Of a stretch of DNA of 64,000 nucleotides, positions 49,101-58,950 are shown piece after piece (within the stretch, counting starts at the first letter, position 1; each line of letters starts with the position of its first letter). Under the pieces are notes generated by a model. It did no database searches. It had not been told where the DNA came from and saw only the letters and a program-made list of their open reading frames with translations. The translations under genes and the position numbers were made by a program. The DNA is from Eudorina sp. 2006-703-Eu-15 (Eukaryota; Chlorophyta; Chlorophyceae; Chlamydomonadales; Volvocaceae): the NCBI GenBank assembly GCA_003117195.1, contig BDSI01000041.1, forward strand, positions 62,001-126,000. Direction: 5' to 3'.

Positions 49101-50706
49101 TGAACACGTATCTCTGATTCTGAGGATTTTGAGGGCCGCGGGTCCAAGCCGCGGCCGACCCACCAGCTCGCTCCGCAGCCGAGACGCAAGCTCGCGCTGC
49201 ACGCCCAGCTCCATGCGTAAGGTCTCCTCAACATTGGCGGCTGCAGAGGAGGCTCCGCCGCTGGCGCCGCCTTCCGACGTTGCTGAAGCATCGTGCTGCA
49301 TTTTCGCCACGAGCGCCGCCTTCTCCCGCTCCAGAGCAACCAGACGTTCCTGGAAAACCCGGTAGAAAGGCCACAATGGTCCGAATTTGGTAAAATTCCA
49401 TAAAAGCCCTTCAGATATGACAGCATCTGTCTGAACGTTCTAACTGGACGCACCAGCAAGAGTCACTCGGGCTACGTTAAAAGGAATTACATCGAGGGAA
49501 CCGCTCCACACTGTCCCGTTTCGAGCATGTGCACGCCAGCTCATCCCGGGGCAACAAGACCACCACAGAACCGTAACCCGGGTTAGAAAAGTCACCTGCG
49601 CGCGTTCCAGCTCTGCGAAGGCCAGCTCCATCTCCGCCTGGCGGCCCATGCGCTCCTCCTCTGACTGAGTTTGAATCGCGAAAAGCTGATTCTCGGCGCC
49701 TGTGTACAGCTTCTGCATGGCTAACAGGCTGGCTTGCGCCTGGCTCAGCATAGCCTCCAGTTCCTCCTCCCTGCTCTGCATGGCCGCCACGCGCGCGGCG
49801 TCTGCCTCAGCCACCGCGCGCTGCCGCACCTTCGGGAGGGAAGTCAAGAGCGGGCGACGTGACTCAGCAGCGCGGCTAAAACCATCAGGGGCATGGGAGA
49901 GTGACAAACCGTCATATGTTACTTCCTGACGTGTTCAGCAGAAATACCTAACAGAGGCACTCGATATTGCGTTAAAGCGACAAAGGCTGTGTTGAGTCGG
50001 CTGCTTTACGACATACCTACCCCTGAACGTACGTTATGATGCTGTGAACATGTGAGTCGTCAACCGCGAGCCCTTATTGAACTTTGGACCGTAAGAGGGC
50101 TGGACAGCGCATGCACCGCGTGATGCCGTACACGGCACGGCCAATGGCCCCCAGGCGGACCCCCGGCCACCGTACCTCCTGCAGCTCTTTGTCCTTCTCC
50201 TCAGCGTGCGCTTCTAACGCTCGGACTTTTTCCTCCAGTTTCCGCACTGTGAGGTCCTGGTTCTTAATTTGTGCAGATTCCGCCTTGTACTCCGCCAGTT
50301 CCGTTGCCATCTTCTTGCACTGTGCCTCCAGGTCTGTCGCGCGAGAGGCATTCTCGAATGCCATCGCAAGCGCCGGGGCGGGATCAGGCGCCTCGTACAG
50401 CTTTTGGTATATGTCGAGGAAGGCAGTCTCGCCATGCTTCGCCCGCTTCGTCAGGCGGTCTATTTCTTCCTGGTATTGCTTGAGCAAGGGCCCGACCGTC
50501 TTGCTAACGGCCTCGTTGTTCTTCTTGAATTCACGGGTAGATTCAGCTAATTTGCGCCTGTTCTGCATTGACTCCTCTTGGTGCTCCGCAACTTTAAGAC
50601 CGATCTCATCCAGCTTAGTGCGGATGCCCTCCAAGTCGAACTCCCGCCAGAAGCTGCATACAACGGATAGCGGGGACGCTATCGCGTCTTGGTTGTCGTT
50701 CGTCAT
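46134..50706 (-). CDS. CASP: CASP, Golgi coiled-coil membrane protein (9 exons, 716 aa)
   Basis: CASP (the CUX1-related Golgi protein) is a C-terminally anchored golgin-type tether linked to retrograde Golgi traffic. Exons: 50706-50176, 49829-49596, 49349-49164, 48872-48732, 48455-48144, 47570-47450, 47205-47004, 46756-46570 and 46370-46134, in phase, 717 codons. The first exon has FWREFDLEGIRTKLDEIGL, QEESMQNRRKLAESTREFKK, VGPLLKQYQEEIDRLTKRAK and FLDIYQKLYEAPDPAPAL, all family signatures. The middle is continuous coiled coil with the conserved LRVLQAIGYNTLD, followed by an Ala-rich insert. MVRVLCAQRDRFRARVHDLE precedes the end, where YGKIYDEGINPFKEF and a single membrane helix (ARMFAFVYLALMHALVFASL) match the CASP tail. 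The exact C-terminus after YTHTQ could be spliced, since a GTGAGA donor lies there. Length is close to plant and animal CASP (about 680-690 aa). Confidence 0.93.
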
Positions 50707-52544
50707 TTCGATCGGGAGCTGTCAAATCAACCAATGCACAAGCGGGTAAATTCAGGCCTCAGCCTGGCAATAAGCTCAGTTATTCTTAACCAATGTTTGC
50801 ATTTTTGTGCACGACGACGCGTCCAAGGGAGCAAGTGGCTACTAGTACTATGGCGGTGGATGCGCTGATGATTTGCTTTAGCAACACACAAAACAGAAAA
50901 TTTGCTGACAAAGAGAGCTGCTTTGGTGGAAAGGACTACAGCCCATGTACGACAGCAACCATACCTTCGACACAGTGCGCTGCAATGCCTTAGGCAAGGA
51001 TGTATGAGGATTGCTGCTTGGTGCACAGAGTTTATGACTGCACGGCGGCCGTCCTGATAGTGGTGGACCCTTGTCCCATCCGTGTCACCAACCCTCAGCC
51101 TAGTTGAGTCAGCAACGATTGCCAACAGCAATCTTGCCGCCAGCGAGAGTAACCCCGTGAGCGCCGAAGGGTAGCCACCATCGTGTGCAGGTCTAGAGTC
51201 GGCGGGTGATCTCCGCACACCTCTGCTTCGCTGGAGTTACTGTCCTGGGTGCCCGCCAGGCAACTCACCCGCTAATACCCGCGCCCCCCGTCTCGGGCCA
51301 CCCTTGCTCCTGGTGCAGCGCCCCATTACACATACACATCAGGGACCCGTCCCGCATGGTGTCGTGCCCCAACCGTGAATGGCCATTTCCTCGGCGTGCG
51401 CAGGCCTGCCAAGCTGTATCGTTGTGGTGCAGTGTGCGAAATAAGAAGACCGTATCCGCAAAGACACCCAGCAGGGCCCCATTACCTGCATATGCCATAC
51501 CTATATCCACCTTCTGATGGGCGGGCTGCCCAACGGCCTGTCTCCTGGCCTTCCCAACCATTTCTCCGAAGCGGAAGGTGGAAACAGATGTTTTTGCGTT
51601 GCGACGGAATATACCGTTCTAAGCTTCAATTGGGTTCGAGCCCGGGGTCTCTTATACCCTGAAAAGGGGATATTGCGGCGTCGGTGTTGAGCTCGCCTTG
51701 GTCCATCTAGAGACCAAACTATTGCTCGCGGCGACATGCATAGGAGGTCCATATTTGCGCCAAAACATGCAGGGACCTAGCAACGTCCCGGGATTGCCCG
51801 CAACAACTTAATTACACAAACGAAGCCAGCCTTAATTTCCATATACATAGGCATGTACGATGCGAAAAATAAATGAAGGTTACATCGGATCCCCATCGGT
51901 GCCGACCAGGATAAACTCCACCGACGAAGTAATGAGGCAACCCCGCACCACATTGCGAAAAGCGAAGAGGGAACAAAGCCGCCAACACATTCACCCAAGC
52001 ACGCAAGAGGTACCCAGCAGGCCACCACAGGTAAAGGCGACAAACCCTGGGTGACCACGCACGGACAAAGCTGATGTCAGCATGGAAGTCCTCATGCTTG
52101 TCCGTGCCATTCTACCTATCACACCACCTGCAAAAAAATCTACTTTAAAAGACCACCACGCGATACTTGTCCTACCATCGCATGTCTCGCTGTAAATTGT
52201 CAGGGCTCTTATCTGTGTACTTCCATGCAGACGCCTTAAGAATTCTGATCTGGAAGTGCAGGGCACTCCTCCACGCCAGACGCGGTAGAGTGACAAATCA
52301 CATGAACGACGAGCAATAATGTGCTCGAGTACCCAACCACAAATCCAGTTGTCTATCGCCTCCAACCTGCCAAGACCTCGTCTACCTGCGAAACCCACAC
52401 CCACAACGTACCATCCAAGCCTGCGTGTGACGCTGCCGTCCCAAGCCCGTTGACGCAAGTGCAGCGCATCAGACTGCCCAGGCAGCCTGTACAATTGCGG
52501 TTTACGCCCACCAAAGTGAAATGATCCAGCCTGTCTACAGCGCA
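50707..52544. other. Intergenic region
   Basis: Contains the CASP promoter and the 3' side of the UBA/UIM gene. No gene is supported; open frames are short and without splice partners. Confidence 0.5.
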
Positions 52545-54092
52545 CTACAAGGTCTCCACCTGGCGCTCGCTCTTGGTCGCGCTGTCTAAAAGCTCCATGT
52601 ACTCCGCATCCGAGCCGGTGGAGTCCACAGGAGGGTCGTCCAATGCCGTGAACACATCTGGAATCTGCCCAGGTACGGATGGCATTTTGCAGACCTCGTG
52701 CTCAACTGATCTGGCCTTGCGCTCTGCGAACGACCCCAGGGCCGTGAGCACCTCAGCGCCGACAGGCCCGGAGACCGCTGTCCGAACTGGGCCCGAAGCT
52801 GCTGATGCCGCACACGACGGCCCCGCGCTGTTCCCGTCCTTTGCAAGCGCAGCGGCGCAGCTTGTGCAGCCTGTGCAGGCCTGATCGCAGCTAACCCAAC
52901 CCTCGGCCCTTAGCGCGGGAGTTGAGGCCGCCGCGTTGACTGCCGCTGCTGTGCAGTCCTCTGCCACTTGCTCCCAGAACCGACTTGTTCCTTTTGTTGG
53001 ATACCAGCTGCGCAAGGGCGAAATGTGACGGGTGACAAATGCGAAGATTCGTACTACAGAAGCTACCATACGTCGTATCCCTCATGGCAGTCAATGCCTG
53101 TAGCAGTAGATCCCGTCATGCGATGTTTGTAGTGAGCTGGAGTAGAAATCTCAAGGCAACGAGTAATACAACCAGTACATGCAAAACATACGTAGTGCTT
53201 CTTCATACACAGTGATGCTGGCAGCATGTTGCAAGTTCTACGTGATTCCTCACCGATGACATTTGGACTCCAACTCGAACAGCTTCACAAGCGGAGCCTT
53301 GTGAGCCCCAGGTGCAAACAAGGCGCGATAGCACACGAACGCTGAGATATGCCGAATGAGGATGCTGCCTGGAGCACCGCATTTCCGGCCTGAGGTGCTG
53401 GTCGTGCCGGGCAGGAAGCGATCACGCAAGTACTCAGGTGGTCGCTCGCTGAGCGGCATGTCATCCGCTGCCTTCGCTGCTTCATACTCTTGAAGGGACT
53501 CCTCCATGGCTGTCCGCACATCCTCGATCTCGCCCTGCACCTCCATGTTGCAGGCGATCCAGACTTGTGCTTCTTCCACCCAGGCATTCAGGATTGCCTC
53601 ACCATGCCCGCTGTTGTTCTGGCTGAAGACAGTCTCCTTGGTCTCCTGGAGCGCGTGAACAGCTGCCTCCGGAGTTAGGCCCGTTAATTTCACGAGCTGC
53701 GTGGCTGCGACCTGTATGTCAGGTATGCTGGGTTCCGCTTGGCCAACGGCACCCTGATCTGACCCTTGGGAACCTTCGTCCGTCAGGCCTTGAGCAGACC
53801 GTCTATCGGAGGAATCCTCAGGTGGTGGACCATTTCGCCCTGCGCACGGTGCTGACCGAACAGCGTTGCCCTCGCAACTTCCAGAGGCCCCACCGTGCGT
53901 TGCCCCGGAGCTCAGCTGCTGCAGGTGATCCTGAGGCCCTGCATTGTGACCAGGTATAAAGTGCACGACGCCGCCCCTGAAGTGGAGTGCGGTAACTTCG
54001 TCCTCACCCGCGACCGCTTCTTCCGCTGCTTTCCGTCGCTTGCTTCTTCTTGGCTCAGGCGTAACTGTTTCAATGTGACCACGCTTCTTCAT
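52545..54092 (-). CDS. UBA/UIM-like ubiquitin-binding protein, 433 aa, 2 exons
   Basis: Exons are 54092-53254 and 53007-52545, joined in phase 2 (CG|C making Arg) for 434 codons. The start MKKRGHIETVTPEPRRSKRR includes a basic nuclear-localisation-like cluster. After an acidic, Gly/Ser-rich stretch, LVKLTGLTPEAAVHALQETK resembles a three-helix UBA domain. A little later EIEDVRTAMEESLQEYE fits the ubiquitin-interacting motif (acidic run, Ala-x3-Ser). Then a more ordered part spans the splice (VCYRALFAPGAHKAPLVKLF, RWYPTKGTSRFWEQVAEDC), and the end is Ala/Ser/Cys-rich with CDQACTGCTSCAAAL. Binding of ubiquitylated partners in the nucleus is inference. I do not recognise a named orthologue. Confidence 0.68.
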
Positions 54093-56075
54093 AGGTTGTT
54101 ACAATTGCGGTACCGCAGGGCGAGAATCGGCGAAACACCACGAATCAAAAGTACTGAGGAAACCTATGCAGCCCGATGGAGTCGACGTTGAAGGAAGCGG
54201 CGTCTTGTGAAATCAATCCCACTGCAAACTACAAAGAGCAATCTAAGGGTGGCGCCACACGATCAGTTGCCGCCACACATAAACTGTGGAGAGGACAAAA
54301 TGCAGGAAAATGTTGCACAATGGGGTGTATGTTTGACGGTTGTATAACTATGGTTTGCCCTCTTTCTTCTGTACGTCCGGTTGACCCATGCGTGCCTGGT
54401 CGTCCACTAGTGTGCGAAACTCCCGAAGGATACCCAACGATTCTTGGAGTATAGCATTATTCTTAACGGGGAGCGATACATGCGATGGAGGCGCTTGAAC
54501 TTCTCGGGTTGCAGATAGATTTGGTCTGCCCGATATCAGCACTCCCTCGGCGCGTTGCACCTGCGGCAAACATGCATTTGAATCTCTGCCTCTTAGACAA
54601 AAGCTTCAGATACAAGGCAAATAGGTTGCACACCTGGGCTACGGCTGGTTGCTGTTCAGGTTGCATGGGGGTCATATTGCCTTCTTAGAGGCGGTGTTTC
54701 ACACCTTTGCGCATGCGTTTGATAGGAGGCAACCGCGCAACAACAAGTACACTACTGCAGCTGATGGCCGACCATGGCCGACCGAATGAAACTGAACTGT
54801 CAACCGAATCGTACCATTCACGACGAGGGTTGATGCCCATGCCCGCAACCATTATTATTAAGGATGTGACAGCGGACCCCGCGGGTCATCGGTGACAGCC
54901 AACGGCGACAGCCGAGGCTTTCTCACCAAACACTGCCTAAACGAACTGGCGCCACCATGGCGCTCCTGACAGGCTCCACAAGTGCACCGAAACACTTCCC
55001 GGGCCCACACTACCAGGGAACCACCCCGTTCCTGAGAACCAACCATGGCAAGGGATAAAGCCCGCTCAGGGGGAGTTAGCCACCAGGGCGCCCCTATTAG
55101 CGAACCACCACCCCAACCAAGGCGGGGTCACTTCTCCCGTAGTCTTGGAGAGCCACGGGGGCTCGCGAGTCACCATCAGGGGCCTGCCCGTACGGTCCCA
55201 CCGGGCCGAAAAAACCGCCCACACCTAGCGATAGCTCCACCGGGCGTCAGTGCCCCGTCCACCCGCGGCCCACTACTACTGAACGCCCACAGGCTTAAGT
55301 TAAGAAACCTGGCCTGACGGAACCGGGCCACGGCACACAGGACGACCGTCATGCACCTTCAAGATGGGGTGTGTAGCCCCCACAGCTGACCACCCTTTCA
55401 ATGGGACTCCCAGCTCCGCGAAGTCGTAGAGAAATTCCGCCACTGCCCGCCGGGCGGCTAGCCCTTCAGCATCCAATGATGGCCGAGGGACGTTCCTGGA
55501 CCTGGCGGCCCTCAGGGCGCGCCGGCCCGTTTCCATGGCGCTGGTTTTCGCCAAGACGACGTCTCAGACGCACTGTTGCACACCCACGCAACCATGTGCT
55601 GGCCTTTCAGCTTTTCACGTAAACCACTCCGATGGACCTCTCAGGGGATGTACAGCATCCCCAGGAGCATAGACAGCGGGTTCGTTCCCTCTGCGGACTC
55701 GTCGCCTCGATAAGCTCAGATGACGGATATCGATATCAACTTGACCATGACCCCAAGATCTGGCGAAAGTCCATGTCGTACTCGCCCTTCAGACGTGACT
55801 GGTGCATGAAGTATCGAATGTCGTGGCTGGTGGTGATGTGCGATAGAGCACTAAGCCAACCAGAGAACACGCATGCGGTCCCACGCTGGCCTCCATTGCG
55901 TCTGCACCGACAACGCAACTACTAATTACTGCATGCGTCGGGCACAGCTCATACCACCGGCTGTAAACCCCACAAGGTCTACGCTGAAGCCCCGCAACGA
56001 GCCCCGCACTGTCCTGGCAAGCAGAGAGGCCGCAGGGATCGCCGCACACCGACTCAGCGTCCCAATTTTGATCGC
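54093..56075. other. Repeat-bearing intergenic region
   Basis: Lies between the start of the UBA/UIM gene and the 3' end of ISD11. It contains dispersed repeat copy 3 (about 54,850-55,046) and no supported gene. Confidence 0.5.
54850..55046 (+). repeat. Dispersed repeat, copy 3 (long)
   Basis: Shares about 190 bp with copy 4: AGCGGACC, then GCGGGTCATCGGTGACAGCC, then ACTGCCTAAACGAACT, CAGGCTCCACAAGTGCACCG and CCTGAGAACCAACCA. Relative to copy 4 it carries a short duplicated stretch (GGTGACAGCCAACGGCGACA). Confidence 0.85.
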
Positions 56076-56548
56076 CTATGCTTTCGTTTCAGGTAGGTTC
56101 AGTGCAGGCTTGAAAGCCAAGTCCAGCTCCTGGAGGTCATGGACACGGTAGGGTGTTAGCGATCCCGATTTCCAAGCATACATGTGCAGACCCAAATGCT
56201 TATGCGACACGAAGTAGCCAACGCAGCCTCACCAGGACGTTCTTAACCTTGCGCCCGTAGAGGTGGTACACTAACGACTGCCTCTTAACGACCTCGAGCT
56301 CCTGCCGGGCTTGTTGCATCAAGGTCTCCGTTGCTGCAGGATTATTTACTGAAGAAGCTTCCTTAAAACCCTCCGTGGCACGTCGTCGAACGTATCTGCG
56401 CATAGTAGGAGTAAGGCTGACATTAACACACAAATTGGATCAATGGTACTTTCCACAACTCGTACTCGCGAATATTGTAGTTTGGAAATCGCCGCCCCTC
56501 GCGAAGAAATGCACGGAACAGAGCGCGCGCCTCGCCTGCGGTGCTCAT
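56076..56548 (-). CDS. ISD11: ISD11/LYRM4, LYR-motif Fe-S cluster assembly factor
   Basis: ISD11 binds and stabilises the mitochondrial cysteine desulfurase NFS1, which provides sulfur for iron-sulfur clusters. Exons 56548-56466 and 56395-56233, then 56129-56076, join in phase for 99 aa; without the last intron the frame reads through to a stop at 56200 (92 aa). The start is MSTAGEARALFRAFLREGRR, then FPNYNIREY across the first splice, RRRATEGFKEASSV, and QELEVVKRQSLVYHLYGRKV. These match the LYRM4 order (LYR helix, FxxYNxRxYxxRR, LxxxKRQxxxxxLY) and length (91 aa in humans). The motif is LFR rather than LYR. A strong GTGAGG donor after AACGTCCTG favours the three-exon version, ending ELDLAFKPALNLPETKA. 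Confidence 0.88.
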
Positions 56549-56779
56549 CGCTAAAGCGCACCTCAAGGAAGCCAAGTCTCTTTGGATTAAATGCGGGTTG
56601 GAAGACAATCGTGCAGTACAATTTCACAAACGTAGTGAAGCACAGGTATTGCCATAGATGCTGCTAGACATGACACTGTCGTAACAAAGGCCGCAAGTCG
56701 CACGAATCCAGCTTCCCAAGCTAACGTTCAACCAACTGCGCTAAATGCTTGGGCTTACCTGCAATTTCCATCACCTATG

Positions 56780-57385
56780 GTAAATGTCGAGTCTCGGCAC
56801 TATCGATGAGCTATGCACACGTATGAATTACTCTTTCATAGACCTTCCTGACCTTGTACCTGATGAAGACTCGCCAACCACAGGTATAATGAGCAACGCA
56901 TCACAAAGTTGTGTCCATTCACCTGGCTCTTCCTTTGTTCCATGTCATTAGTGCGACATTCCACAGCGTCGTGCCAAGCACGTATGACTTGACGATGCAG
57001 GCCGTATGAAAAGAGAGACGGCAACACCCGCACCTGTGGGACTTAAACCTTCGCAGCATGTGGGGTGCGGACAATCGCAGGCTGGAGTTCAGGCGGAGGT
57101 ATGCATAGCGTCGCCAGGTCATCACGGCCCTCCTGGAGTTCAATGACGGCGACCCAACCGATTTGTATGCGCATCCAACAGTCATCACTCTGGATGTGCC
57201 GATAGCAACAATGAGGACAATCGCTGGTCGGGACCACGGCGTGCGTTGTGGGGTTACGCCGGACAGAGCCGGACCCATCTGTGCGTGTGTCGCTTAGACT
57301 TCCGAAGCGGGGGCTTGGCGCTCGGTCGCGATGCGGTGAAATAACATGCGAAATGGCGCGACGCTGTTGTTCTGCAAGCATAAGA
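56780..57385 (-). other. Possible exons of an unrecognised minus-strand gene
   Basis: A stretch at about 57,035-56,930 lies between a CCCACAG acceptor and a CAG/GTGAATG donor and encodes VLPSLFSYGLHRQVIRAWHD. Short acceptor- and donor-bounded pieces follow near 56,880-56,855 and 56,785-56,770. An upstream open part (57,381-57,050) has a CPHC motif. The pieces do not give one convincing protein, and the intron before the first would have to start inside this open part. It may be an unknown gene, a decayed gene, or chance. Confidence 0.25.
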
Positions 57386-57922
57386 CGTTGGGACTCGGTA
57401 TCTTACGACGCCACCATAAACGGCCACAAATATCCGTGTGGCCTGGGCAGGCCTGGGTCGTTATTGATGCATTGCAATCCTTGTATGAATCAGAGCGCTG
57501 GCCTTGTATATAGGGAATATCGCGAAAACTGGCTCAAAGAAGAGGCCCACCTGCTGCAGAGATAGTACAATGGAGGCTGTGTTGTACTGTGTGCAAAGAC
57601 GTCTGTGTGCTCTTGCCAGTCATTTCGGGTTATTTCAATCCGCGTACTCCAAGGGTATAGGGCTACGAGGTCGAACGGGAAACACTCGGGGACCGAGGTA
57701 ATCGCCTTAGGTTAAGTTCAAACTTGCTGGCGCTGACGTCATGAACGTCAGCGGCAGCCAGGAGCGACCGGCGCAATCGTGCATGATCGTGCGACTTTGA
57801 AGCGTGGCAAAGATGGTGCACGTTAATTGCAACCCGTCTTTTATGGACGTTGCGTTACACGGTGTTCCCTGGTCTCACCGCGTGTTTCATCCTGGGCGTT
57901 GTAGCCTGGGGTGTGTTGGGTA

Positions 57923-58096
57923 TTATTGAGGATGCTACAGCGGACCCACGGGTCATCGGTGACAGCCGAAGCTTCCTCACCATACACTGCATAAACGAAC
58001 TTGCGCCACCCGCTCGCCACCATGGCGCACCGGACAGGCTCCACAAGTGCACCGAAACATTCCCCGTGCCCACCGTTCCTGAAAACCAACCAAGGG
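57923..58096 (+). repeat. Dispersed repeat, copy 4 (long)
   Basis: Aligns with copy 3 over its whole length and with the short inverted copies at 22.4 and 29.9 kb over the core GGACC, then CGGGTCATCGGTGACAGCCG. There is no coding capacity and no clear terminal repeats. Confidence 0.85.
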
Positions 58097-58950
58097 GGAT
58101 ATGGATTGGGGAACCGATACGTGGCACAGGGGGATAAGTTGGGCATGCTAAGGACGTCAATACGCGTCAATGGGCAGGACCAGGGAATCCCCTAACGGAA
58201 CCTTTCATTCACCCAGACCAAGTGTTTATCGTCTATGTTCCAGTTTTGGTGTAAGGCGCAGCGGGTGTTTGTTGAATCAGAGGAATGCAAGCTGTCCAGT
58301 TCAGTTCACTTTAGTGGGGTTCAGGTGCGTGCTGAGAAGGGTTGGGACGGGGATCACCGCGCCTCGACTCGCTGCGGCTCGCGGCTGCAAATCACTCTGA
58401 ACGTTTTTCATGGCAATGTCACGCAGGGCCCTCGCTGACCAGGTTATCCTGTTGGTGTTACCCAGAGGGTGTTGCCATAATGATATCAAAACCTAAAGGG
58501 CAAGACGTCACTACCTTAATGCAGCAGCTTTTAAGAGACGGTAATTTGTCACCCGCTGCTGATTCTTGGTACCGAAAGGTTGTTGGTGTCAGCACCCGTA
58601 CAAAGTACAAACGGTACAAACAGGCTTTGTCCGATGAAGTAGCTTACCGAACCGAAGTAGAACGAAATTTCGTTAACCTTGCATTCTTATATACAGTGGC
58701 GCTTTTGTAAGGTCTGGACCTGCTGCCAGCGGTGGACTTTCGTGGCATGGGCAGCAGGACGGTTATCTATTAATTGTCTTTCATTTTCGAAGTATAATTG
58801 TCGACAGCAACCCCAAGGTGCGTTTAGATGCCGCGAAAGGTCATTGTTGGCCCGATAAGGACGCTTTGTTGTTTCGAAGTGGATTTTGTAACTACCTTCC
58901 TTTTGTGTAATCCTTTGGAACATTCTTGCAGACTTGACAGAGCGCTGGCC

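Larger units (their letters stand above)
56549..58950. other. Intergenic region with exon-like pieces and a dispersed repeat
   Basis: Lies between divergent ISD11 (-) and the protein kinase (+). It contains dispersed repeat copy 4, exon-like minus-strand pieces near 56.9-57.4 kb, and an open stretch at about 58,480-58,710 (MISKPKGQDVTTLMQQLLRD) of unclear nature. Confidence 0.45.
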
